Origin: CAYSRM01 sp964543205
Lineage (GTDB): Bacteria > Verrucomicrobiota > Kiritimatiellia > UBA8416 > CAYSRM01
Direction: 5' to 3'
Assembly (NCBI GenBank): GCA_964543205.1
Contig: CAZIXB010000007.1
Span: forward strand, 1 to 31,121
DNA: 31,121 nt
Positions 1 to 6,763 of the stretch are shown in pieces (the stretch's first letter is position 1; each line of letters starts with the position of its first letter). The translations under genes and the position numbers were made by a program. The notes under the pieces are model-generated. The model had not been told where the DNA came from. It was given only the letters and a program-made list of their open reading frames with translations, and made no database searches.

Positions 1-832
1 TCGGATTAATGGCGTTTAGCATCCATGCCGTCATGGCTCCGTCGACCTCAAAATCGGCAGTTGTAAGCTCTTTGCCCTGCTTGTTGCAGGCCAGTACGAC
101 CCGCGAAATACGTTCACGCATGTCTTTAAGGCCGGAAGCAATGGACAATATTGCCATAAGCTCGCTGGAAACCGAGATCTGGAACCCGGAATTCATCTCG
201 AATCCGTCCATCTTCCCGCCCTTGCCGATTATGATGTTGCGAAGGCTTTGAGCACAGAAATCAATGGCCCATTTGAAGAATACCTGCTCGGAATCAATAT
301 CAAGCCTCTTGAGATTACTTTTGGCGAGCCGTTCGTCGTTGTAGTTGAATTCGTGCTGCATCCTGGACGTGAGCGCAACCATGGCCAGATTGTGCGCATT
401 GGTTATTGCATCAATGTCGCCGGTAAGACCGAGAGAAAAAGGTGTCAGGGGAATACATTGGGAAAGCCCGCCTCCGGCTGCCGATCCCTTGATGTTAAAG
501 GTCGGTCCGCCGCTTGGTTGCCTGATAGTTCCCGCGACTTTATGGCCAAGCTTACCGAATCCCTGCACAAGACCCAGAGTAGTAGTGGTTTTGCCTTCGC
601 CAAGCGGGGTAGGGGTAATGGCTGTTACATCCACGTACTTTGCCTGATCCATCTTCTGTAGTCGGCTGACAGCTTTCCGAAAGTCCACCTTACCGAGATA
701 ACGGCCGTGTGGAATTAATTCGTCGTTGTTAAGGCCCATATCCCGGCCCAACCGTTCAAACGGGATCATCGTTTTTTCGGCTGCAGCAGCTATTTTCCAG
801 TCGGGACTTTTTACCGGGTCAAGTTGTTTCAT
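1..832 (-). CDS. fhs: Formate--tetrahydrofolate ligase, N-terminal part (cut by window edge)
   Basis: The reading frame stays open to the left window edge, so only the first 277 codons of a protein that is usually about 560 residues are present. The enzyme makes 10-formyl-THF from formate, THF and ATP, feeding one-carbon metabolism or the Wood-Ljungdahl methyl branch. The N-terminus MKQLDPVKSPDWKIAAAAEK is typical, and the phosphate-binding loop TPLGEGKTTTTLG follows at about residues 73-85. Further family blocks are RQPSGGPTFNIKGSAAGGG, HEFNYNDERLAKSN and GGKMDGFEMNSGFQI. The start is ATG at 832-830, preceded on the minus strand by a good GAGGTG ribosome binding site about 5 nt away. It lies downstream of gpsA in the same direction, separated by 190 bp containing a repeat end. 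Identity is very secure. Confidence 0.96.
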   Translation of the reverse strand, partial: MKQLDPVKSPDWKIAAAAEKTMIPFERLGRDMGLNNDELIPHGRYLGKVDFRKAVSRLQKMDQAKYVDVTAITPTPLGEGKTTTTLGLVQGFGKLGHKVAGTIRQPSGGPTFNIKGSAAGGGLSQCIPLTPFSLGLTGDIDAITNAHNLAMVALTSRMQHEFNYNDERLAKSNLKRLDIDSEQVFFKWAIDFCAQSLRNIIIGKGGKMDGFEMNSGFQISVSSELMAILSIASGLKDMRERISRVVLACNKQGKELTTADFEVDGAMTAWMLNAINP

Positions 833-967
833 CCAGCACCTCAAGACAAACGAAAAAAGAATCTGTAATTGCAGGTTAAAAAGAAAGCAACAAAAAAGTG
901 AATAAGAATTCATTTAATCCGGGCAGCGCCTGTCACGCAAAACATGGAACGCTCACAACAGACTTCA

Positions 968-992
968 GAAATTCCGTGAGATATGCGGGCTA
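968..992 (-). repeat. Solo end of the long palindromic repeat family
   Basis: The 23 bases at 968-990, read on the minus strand, are identical to the left end of the long element at 5019-5041. The stretch contains the shared end GTGAGATATGCGGGCTA. The rest of the element is absent: no convincing second end is found between here and the fhs start at 832. It lies between gpsA and fhs and is best read as a remnant or a solo end. Confidence 0.7.
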
Positions 993-1022
993 CTTGTCAT
1001 GTGATGTTTGAAGGAAAGATTT

Positions 1023-2009
1023 TTATTCCGGTTTAAAATCCCTTGACAGCAGGGAATCAACTGCAGTTCGAGGATCTTTATGTTTGTAGACTATATTGTA
1101 GACCTCCTCGGTAACAGGAGCTTCTATTCCTGCTTCCCGGGCTATCTTCCGGGCGACTTTGCAGTTTGTAACACCTTCGGCCACCTGCTTCATCCTGCCT
1201 AGAATTTCGTCGATTTTTTCGCCTTTGCCGAGTCTTTCGCCGACTGAGCGGTTTCTGCTGTGGCTGCTGGTGCATGTTACCACAAGGTCGCCCATGCCGC
1301 TTAAGCCCGCGAAGGTTTCGGCTCTTGCGCCCAGCGCAACGCCGAGACGAGTAATTTCAGCAAGGCCACGGGTAATGAGCGCCGCCCGGGTATTGTCCCC
1401 GAAACCCATCCCGTCGCTGATTCCTACTGCCACTGCTATCACGTTTTTCAAAGCTCCTCCGAATTCAACTCCGGCCACGTCGGTTGAAGTGTAAACCCGA
1501 AAACGTTTATTGCCGAATACCTCTTGCAGATCTCCTGCCTGCCGAACGTCATCGCTTGCCACCACCACAGCTGTAGGGATGCCTCTTGCAACTTCTTCGG
1601 CGTGGCTTGGGCCTGATAATACGGCAACTGAAGATCGGGAAAAAAGCCTGGAGGCAAGCTCCGACATCCTTTGAAGTGTGGCTGGATCAAATCCTTTTGA
1701 AACGCTGACTACCTGGGCCGCCTTAGGGATGCGAGCGGCGAATGACGAAGCAACCCCGGCATAGAACTTTGTCGGCACAGCCATAACCACCATTTCAGCG
1801 CCTGTCGCTGCCTCAGCGGCTTCTGCGGTCCAGTCTATGTCGTGCGGGATTTCAATGCCGGGCAGGAACGCCTTGTTTTCATGGAATTCGACTGTCGCAT
1901 CTATATTCTCCTGGAAAGGTCCCCATACGGTAATTTTGTGGCCGTTTTCATGCAGAAGCAAGGCCAGCGCGGTTCCCCATCCGCCATCGCCGATTACACA
2001 TGTTCTCAT
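1023..2009 (-). CDS. gpsA: Glycerol-3-phosphate dehydrogenase [NAD(P)+]
   Basis: This cytosolic enzyme reduces dihydroxyacetone phosphate to sn-glycerol 3-phosphate, the backbone for phospholipid synthesis. At 328 residues it has normal length. The N-terminal Rossmann loop reads VIGDGGWGTALA (residues 5-16), a GxGxxG fold with the family's characteristic W. SKGFD (K105) and the block GGALKNVIAVAVGISDG with K188 match the catalytic region, followed by GDNTRAALITRGLAEI. The usual GPSFA motif reads GPSHA. Its ATG overlaps the plsY stop codon as ATGA. Having gpsA directly after plsY makes functional sense, since PlsY acylates the GpsA product; the two are very probably translationally coupled. 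Confidence 0.97.
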   Translation of the reverse strand: MRTCVIGDGGWGTALALLLHENGHKITVWGPFQENIDATVEFHENKAFLPGIEIPHDIDWTAEAAEAATGAEMVVMAVPTKFYAGVASSFAARIPKAAQVVSVSKGFDPATLQRMSELASRLFSRSSVAVLSGPSHAEEVARGIPTAVVVASDDVRQAGDLQEVFGNKRFRVYTSTDVAGVEFGGALKNVIAVAVGISDGMGFGDNTRAALITRGLAEITRLGVALGARAETFAGLSGMGDLVVTCTSSHSRNRSVGERLGKGEKIDEILGRMKQVAEGVTNCKVARKIAREAGIEAPVTEEVYNIVYKHKDPRTAVDSLLSRDFKPE

Positions 2010-2650
2010 ATGGCGCCGCTCCTTTTCTTTTTTCTGCCGACACGGGGCTCCGTCCCGTGGAGAAGCCTCTCTACATTGGATTTATGCCGCCATATTGCCA
2101 CACCGCACAGGCACGTCAGGGCCACAGGTGTTATAAGGCCTTCATGGGCGTAGAGCAGCCATGCGCTTAGCGCTACAGCCACCGCTGCGGTCATGGACGC
2201 AACGGAAACATAACGGGATAACAACAAGGATAGTATCCAGACTATCACACCGATTGCCAGCGCCAGAGGAACAATTCCGAGAACGGCGCCCGCGCTTGTT
2301 GCAACCCCCTTGCCGCCTTTAAAACGCAAATATACTGGCCAGTTATGTCCGGCAACAACAGAAGCAGCGCACCCCAAAGCAAGAAGCTCGATCCAGATTC
2401 CGGGCGCAATATGTCCAGTAAGCAGGGGGATTGCAAATGTGCTGCAGAAACCTTTTGACGCATCAAGTATAAACGTGATCAGGCCGGCTGGTTTGCCAAC
2501 AGAGCGAAAGACATTTGTTGCGCCAATATTGCCGCTGCCCACTTCCCGAATATTCACTCCGCGGGTTTTTGCAACTATATAACCGAATGGTATAGCCCCA
2601 AGTAAATATGAAACAACCAGGGACAGCGCATAGGCCAGTGGCTGTGTCAT
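2006..2650 (-). CDS. plsY: Acyl-phosphate:glycerol-3-phosphate acyltransferase
   Basis: PlsY is a polytopic inner-membrane enzyme that transfers an acyl group from acyl-phosphate to glycerol 3-phosphate, giving lysophosphatidic acid. The 214-residue product has about five hydrophobic segments. It also has the family motifs: GSGNIGATNVFRSVGK near residue 37, HNWPVYLRFKGGKGVAT near residue 102, and a C-terminal IWRHKSNVERLLHGTEPR. The protein ends in a basic tail (GRKKKRSGAI). The start ATG overlaps the ispA stop (ATGA), and its own stop overlaps the gpsA start, so ispA, plsY and gpsA form a tightly coupled lipid-precursor operon. Confidence 0.96.
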   Translation of the reverse strand: MTQPLAYALSLVVSYLLGAIPFGYIVAKTRGVNIREVGSGNIGATNVFRSVGKPAGLITFILDASKGFCSTFAIPLLTGHIAPGIWIELLALGCAASVVAGHNWPVYLRFKGGKGVATSAGAVLGIVPLALAIGVIVWILSLLLSRYVSVASMTAAVAVALSAWLLYAHEGLITPVALTCLCGVAIWRHKSNVERLLHGTEPRVGRKKKRSGAI

Positions 2651-3507
2651 CCTGTTTCCGCTCTCTTGCGCACCAGTTCCGCAAGTTGTTGCAGGGGCTC
2701 TGTTTTCTGGCTTTCAACCTGCGAGAGGGAGGCAACTGCCTTGTCAATAAGGATCTTTGCCTTCTCTTGCGCTTCATCAACTGACGCCACCTGAAGATAG
2801 CTTACTCCGTCGGCTGTGGATGTATCAATATCCTTGTCGAGAAGGTCGTCGGCTATCTGAAATGCCAGGCCCAGGTGCAACCCGTACTCTGTTAGCGCTG
2901 TCAACTGGTCAAAACCGCATTCTCCGGCTATCGCGCCTATTCTTGCAGCCGCCCTGAAAAGGGCAGCAGTTTTGGTGGTGTGCACATATTGCACATCAGC
3001 GAGGGTGGGTTCTTCATGCAAAAGCAAATCCGCCATTTGTCCGCCGATCAGTCCGCGGCTGCTTACTGCCTGCGCCAGTTCACGAACAAGCTGGTTTGGA
3101 GGGTAGGGCGGCGGCGCTTCACATGCTCCAAGAAGCTCGAACGCAAGAGCATGCAGCCCGTCACCTGCCAGGACGGCCGTGGTTTCGTCGTACTTTATGT
3201 GGCATGAAGGCTGCCCGCGTCGCATATCGTCGTTGTCCATGCACGGAAGATCGTCATGAACCAACGTGTAGGCATGTAGAATTTCAAGTGCAGCGGCAGG
3301 CGTCATTGCAAGGTCCATATCGCCGCCTACAGCTTCGCAGCAGGCAATACACAATATCGGACGCAGTCGCTTTCCGCCCGAGAAAACGCTGTAACGCATT
3401 GCCTCGTGCAGAACAGGCGGACGCGCCGAAACCTTTGGCAGCGCCTGCTCCAGCCTGGAGTCAACAAGCTTCTTCATGTTATCCATATATGTGTCGAAAT
3501 CATCCAT
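2647..3507 (-). CDS. ispA: Polyprenyl diphosphate synthase, farnesyl/geranylgeranyl type
   Basis: This cytosolic trans-prenyltransferase condenses isopentenyl diphosphate with allylic diphosphates. The 286-residue protein shows GGKRLRP (residues 44-50), the first aspartate-rich motif DDLPCMD (85-91) followed by MRRGQPSCHIKYDE as in E. coli IspA, and the second motif DDLLD (220-224). The sequence around the first motif (HAYTLVHDDLPCMDNDD) is of bacterial FPP synthase type, but product chain length cannot be read with certainty. The loop after DDLLD is unusual: it runs KDIDTSTADGVSYLQVASV and lacks the GK...GKxTY segment usual in the family. The gene is downstream of avtA by about 133 bp in which nothing else was recognised, and overlaps plsY by 4 nt. 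Confidence 0.92.
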   Translation of the reverse strand: MDDFDTYMDNMKKLVDSRLEQALPKVSARPPVLHEAMRYSVFSGGKRLRPILCIACCEAVGGDMDLAMTPAAALEILHAYTLVHDDLPCMDNDDMRRGQPSCHIKYDETTAVLAGDGLHALAFELLGACEAPPPYPPNQLVRELAQAVSSRGLIGGQMADLLLHEEPTLADVQYVHTTKTAALFRAAARIGAIAGECGFDQLTALTEYGLHLGLAFQIADDLLDKDIDTSTADGVSYLQVASVDEAQEKAKILIDKAVASLSQVESQKTEPLQQLAELVRKRAETG

Positions 3508-3640
3508 ATTCTGCTATCCATTTAATGCAATATATGCCGCTTGCCCGTCAAGTTGATAAACTCATGGCTCTTAAACTAAAATACATAATGTACCTGCCGC
3601 CGGGAGATAATGCAACCACTGGAATGCACAGCGATTCTTA

Positions 3641-4894
3641 TTATCCATACAATTCACGCAGAGTCCCGGCAATTATATCTATTCCGCGATGAACATCATC
3701 GTCCGGTTGTGAGTAAGTGAGCCTGATACATTCATCCTGGTGGCGCTCGTAGTCCGGCAGGCCAAAGAAAAAGAAATTGCCGGGTATAACCAGGACATTT
3801 TTCTGTTTGAGCTTTTCGTAAAGTTCGCGCGCGGTAACCGGCAGGTCTTTCATCATGATCCACAGGAATAATGCCCCCTCGCTTAGGTGAACAGCGTAAG
3901 GCCATTTATCGTCGAATTTCTGATGGATGTATGAAACAGCCTGGCGCGACTTTTTCAAGTAGAAAGGTCTTATTATCTCTCTGCTGATCCGCAGTATTTC
4001 ATCGTTTTCAACCAGGGGCTGGGTAATCACCTGTCCAATGCTGCCGCTGGCAAGGCTGACAATCGCATTGACGGCTGACAATGCGTCGATAATGTCTTTG
4101 TTAGCTACTATAATGCCTGTTCGGACGGAGGGAAGCCCCAGCTTGGACAGGCTCATGCCCATGATAATGTTATTGTTCCAGAAAGGTGTAACTTTGCGGA
4201 AAATAATTTCAGGGAATGGCGTTCCGTAGGCGTTGTCTATCAGAAAAGGAACGCCGTGTTCAGCGGCAAGTCCCGACAACCGCTTAATTTCTTCATCAGT
4301 AAGCACGTTGCCCGTAGGATTGGTAGGCCGTGAAACGCACATGGCAGCAATGCTCGAATCAATGCGCAGGTTATCGAAATCAACACAGTATTTGAAAGTA
4401 TGATTGTCTATCATCTCGATGGCGGACCGGCACGAGATAAAAGCGTCCGGATCTATGGCCTGGTCGGCGTAGCCGATATATTCGGGACTTTGAGGAAAGA
4501 GAATTCTGTTTTTTCCGGCGGAGCCGGTCTCTCCTGAAAAAAGATTGAAGAGATAGAAGAAGGCGCTTTGGCTACTGTTTGTGATGGCAATATTTTCCGG
4601 CCCGACCGGCCATCCGAATTCGCGGTTAAGAAGCTGCGCCAATGCTTCAAGGAAACTCCATTTTCCCTGGGGAGTATCGTAGTTGGCGAGCATTTTTTCG
4701 AATTCTGTTTCCCGCCCGAGGATTTCCTCCATCCGTTTGCGCCAGATGGCATTCACTTCCGGGATATGAGCAGGGTTGCCCCCGCCAAGCATACAGATGT
4801 CTTCATTGCCGTTCATTGCGCGGCCAAGGTCTTCCATGAGTTCCATGATGCCGGTCTTAGCCGTAAATCGTTTGCCGAATTGCGATAGTTTCAT
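3641..4894 (-). CDS. avtA: Valine--pyruvate aminotransferase (AvtA family)
   Basis: This PLP-dependent class I/II aminotransferase exchanges amino groups between pyruvate/alanine and 2-ketoisovalerate/valine. The frame is open to an ATG at 4948, but the start at 4894 (MKLSQFGKRF) is preferred. It aligns with the E. coli AvtA N-terminus, gives 417 residues as in E. coli, and has AGGG about 10 nt upstream. Motifs resemble E. coli AvtA closely: MLGGGNPA, ITNSSQSAFFYLFNLFSGE, LFPQSPEYIGYADQ, CVSRPTNPTGNVLTDEE, and the PLP-lysine region SLSKLGLPSVRTGIIVAN. It is the first gene of the minus-strand run. Its upstream side is the repeat-containing region at 4895-5532. No valine biosynthesis genes are nearby. 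Confidence 0.94.
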   Translation of the reverse strand: MKLSQFGKRFTAKTGIMELMEDLGRAMNGNEDICMLGGGNPAHIPEVNAIWRKRMEEILGRETEFEKMLANYDTPQGKWSFLEALAQLLNREFGWPVGPENIAITNSSQSAFFYLFNLFSGETGSAGKNRILFPQSPEYIGYADQAIDPDAFISCRSAIEMIDNHTFKYCVDFDNLRIDSSIAAMCVSRPTNPTGNVLTDEEIKRLSGLAAEHGVPFLIDNAYGTPFPEIIFRKVTPFWNNNIIMGMSLSKLGLPSVRTGIIVANKDIIDALSAVNAIVSLASGSIGQVITQPLVENDEILRISREIIRPFYLKKSRQAVSYIHQKFDDKWPYAVHLSEGALFLWIMMKDLPVTARELYEKLKQKNVLVIPGNFFFFGLPDYERHQDECIRLTYSQPDDDVHRGIDIIAGTLRELYG

Positions 4895-5005
4895 ATTCTG
4901 CGAGCCCTGAAGTTGTTTGTTTCCTGAAAATGCGCGCACTTGTATCATTTAATGAGCCACGAGTAAAGAACAAGGAAAACAAGCTCCGAAAAAAAACGGA
5001 CGACC

Positions 5006-5199
5006 TGAGATATGCGGGGCCCGCATATCTCACGGAATTTCGTAGCGAGAGCGTGGAGAGCGCTGCTGCGGGGGCGCAAATTGATAAAACGCCGGAGCAG
5101 CCGTATAGATATACTGCAATCTGGCGTTTTGCCAATTCGTGTCGTCGCAGTGGCGCTATCCGCGCTCGCAGCAGGAATTCTGTGAGATATGCGGGTTAA
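5006..5199 (+). repeat. Long palindromic repeat element (copy A) with an extra fused end
   Basis: The element body is 5019-5199, starting GCCCGCATATCTCACGG and ending TGTGAGATATGCGGGTTAA. The body is an imperfect inverted repeat of itself: AAAACGCC in the left arm mirrors GGCGTTTT in the right, and AATTTCG...GCGAG mirrors CTCGCAGCAGGAATT. As single-stranded DNA or RNA it could fold into one long hairpin. A second copy lies inverted at 30869-31052, with about 94% identity. At 5006-5018 a further end, TGAGATATGCGGG, abuts head to head, making a 27-bp palindrome (5006-5032) around one central G. No credible ORF: open frames on both strands are mirror images caused by the palindrome. Confidence 0.88.
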
Positions 5200-5266
5200 T
5201 CCGGCAAAAAGCATCTTCTTTACGGCTTTACCTGAAAAAAACAGGAAAGTCCAGTTATTCAGTGTA

Positions 5267-5295
5267 TTGACTTTTTTTACTGATAGGCGTAAAGT
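5267..5295 (+). promoter_or_regulatory. Sigma-70-like promoter upstream of the fmdB leader
   Basis: A -35 box TTGACT (5267-5272) and a -10 box TAAAGT (5290-5295) are separated by exactly 17 nt, which is close to the housekeeping consensus. Transcription would start near 5302, giving an untranslated leader of about 230 nt before fmdB. The promoter lies just downstream of repeat copy A and would drive the long plus-strand run. Confidence 0.6.
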
Positions 5296-5301
5296 AATGC
5301 G

Positions 5302-5515
5302 ATTTTAGTGAGACCCCATCCGAAAAGGGTTCTGGATAGCAAGAAGACGGGCAAAGCCGGAAAGACACGTGCTCGCATACCCGCTCGCGCACGCGAATCT
5401 CCGCAATCCGGGAGAGAAAAAGGGTGATACGAGATAGGGGCGTGAGTGCGGATAAGAAAACGTTCGGCATTGCAACGGTTTGTTTGAAAAATCTTTTCGG
5501 ACAGGCTCTAGTGAA
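5302..5515 (+). ncRNA. Candidate structured leader or small RNA of unknown type
   Basis: This stretch lies between a good promoter and the fmdB ribosome binding site and has no credible ORF. TCCGAAAAG (5319-5327) is perfectly complementary to CTTTTCGGA (5493-5501), so the two ends could close a domain of about 183 nt. An internal hairpin TCTCC/GGAGA lies around 5398-5415. The sequence does not match any riboswitch or housekeeping RNA consensus that I recognise. It may be a regulatory leader, a free small RNA, or simply a long 5' UTR. Confidence 0.35.
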
Positions 5516-5532
5516 GGGAGACATGACAGAAT

Positions 5533-5826
5533 ATGCCAACTTACGAATATGAATGTTCAAAGTGCGGGCACACTTTTGAACGATTCCAGAATATGAGCGA
5601 TGAACCTCTAAAGAGATGCCCTAAGTGCAGGTGCAAAGTGCGCAGGCTGCTGGGTGTTGGAGCCGGCATTATTTTCAAAGGCAGCGGTTTTTACGAGACT
5701 GATTACAAAAGAAAGGAACGTACGGGAAAGGCTGCAGGCGGTTCAGCCGCTCAGAAGAGCGAGACAGCCCCGGGTTCCGAAAAGAAATCTGCCGCAAATG
5801 ACAAAGTAACCACCGCGGACAAATAA
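5533..5826 (+). CDS. FmdB-family zinc ribbon protein
   Basis: This small protein (97 residues) of the FmdB/CxxC_CxxC_SSSS regulatory-protein family has no firmly established function. The N-terminus MPTYEYECSKCGHTFERFQ is diagnostic. Two knuckles, CSKC (residues 8-11) and CPKC (29-32), should bind one zinc ion. The family block LLGVGAGIIFKGSGFYETDYK follows, and then a low-complexity Lys/Ala/Ser tail. The start at 5533 is chosen because the ATG at 5523 is in another frame and soon stops. A GAAGGGAG ribosome binding site ends at 5520, about 12 nt upstream. It is the first gene after the promoter at 5267-5295. The 205 bp after it contain no clear terminator or gene. Confidence 0.92.
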   Translation: MPTYEYECSKCGHTFERFQNMSDEPLKRCPKCRCKVRRLLGVGAGIIFKGSGFYETDYKRKERTGKAAGGSAAQKSETAPGSEKKSAANDKVTTADK

Positions 5827-6031
5827 AAGACCGGGTCCACCGCGTATACAGGGTTTGGTTCGAAATAGAACCCCGACAGGATTATTGAAGACAGGGAGTC
5901 TTCGAAGAGAAGTTCTATAAAAGGATGAAACGGGCCCTCGACCGCTTTGGCTTGCTGCTTTGGGCGAAATGTTTCGAAATGCAACTCGGGCGAAAGGCAA
6001 CGATAACAAAACAACTGTGATGGAGTAGGTT

Positions 6032-6715
6032 ATGCCTCTGTGTCCTAAATGTGGATCAGATAATGCCCTCGGACGTATTTTCTGCGCGTCCTGCGGTGAA
6101 AAACTCGATTTGTCCAGGATGAGCAGCGAAGAAGTAGCCGCAAGTTTCAGGCAAAACTGGTTCAAACGCAACAAATGGATTTTTTATGTTGTCCCGGCGA
6201 CGCTGGTTGTATTCATGATCCTTCTGGCTCTCTGGCCCAGAACCTCTGAAATAGGACAAAGAGGCACACTTCACGGCGGAGACCGGGTAAGGAAGAAGGT
6301 CAGAGCTTTATCTATGATTAAACGCGGCGAGACCATAGAGTTTGAGATAAGCGAAAAAGATCTGAACGGATACATAGAGTACGTGAGAGGGCGCAGCCTG
6401 GGCGCAAAGCGTTTCTGGGTCGATATCGGCTCCGGATATATGAGGGTTCGTCTTGTTAAGCCGCTTTTAAAATTGAAAATGTTCGGACGCTTGTTCGAAC
6501 CCAGGATATCATACGATGTTCTCTATGTCCCTGCCGGTGATCGGCTTGTGCCAAAGAAAGCGTCTATGGGACGTCTTTCTCTCGGCCTGGCAAAAGGCAT
6601 TGCCGCAAAGAAAGTTCAAGGTCTTGTAAAACGTCATAATCAGTGGTCGCTGGTAAGCAATCCGGAAAGTATAAAGATCACAGACGAAAAACTGGCGCTT
6701 TCTTACGCGCCGTGA
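6032..6715 (+). CDS. Zinc-ribbon membrane protein of unknown function
   Basis: The 227-residue protein begins with a double-CxxC zinc ribbon (C4, C7, C18, C21) in a short cytoplasmic domain. A single membrane helix follows at about residues 48-69 (FYVVPATLVVFMILLALWP). The remaining 155 residues would lie outside the cytoplasm and include ISEKDLNGYIEYVRGRS and strand-like segments. This arrangement resembles other one-pass zinc-ribbon proteins with a periplasmic beta-rich domain, but I cannot name a family. TGGAG lies upstream of the ATG. The stop is 3 nt before the frame of the next gene, so the two are probably co-transcribed. Confidence 0.8.
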   Translation: MPLCPKCGSDNALGRIFCASCGEKLDLSRMSSEEVAASFRQNWFKRNKWIFYVVPATLVVFMILLALWPRTSEIGQRGTLHGGDRVRKKVRALSMIKRGETIEFEISEKDLNGYIEYVRGRSLGAKRFWVDIGSGYMRVRLVKPLLKLKMFGRLFEPRISYDVLYVPAGDRLVPKKASMGRLSLGLAKGIAAKKVQGLVKRHNQWSLVSNPESIKITDEKLALSYAP

Positions 6716-6763
6716 AAATTGCGCTGTATGCGTTTCCGTGTGGCTCCAGCCAACTTTTTTCCT

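Noticed and set aside
914..936. TTAATCCGGGCAGCGCC as a possible left partner of the end at 968-992
   Set aside because: It matches only the first few bases of the shared end and lacks CATATCTCA, so it was not joined into an element.
4895..4948. N-terminal extension of avtA to the ATG at 4948
   Set aside because: The extra 18 residues do not belong to the family, and the start at 4894 gives the exact length of E. coli AvtA with its own ribosome binding site.
4930..5199. Open frames of about 90 codons on both strands across 4930-5214
   Set aside because: The two strands give near-mirror peptides (RYAGPAYL in both) because the DNA is palindromic, so they are artefacts of the repeat.
5340..5362. 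GGGCAAAGCC in the fmdB leader, recalling the GCAAAGCC of c-di-GMP riboswitches
   Set aside because: The remaining conserved riboswitch segments and the tetraloop-receptor arrangement are absent.
5851..5876. GGTTCGAAATAGAACC, looking like a tRNA T-arm
   Set aside because: The stem and loop sizes do not fit a T-arm, and no acceptor, D or anticodon arm is found around it. It is a small hairpin only.
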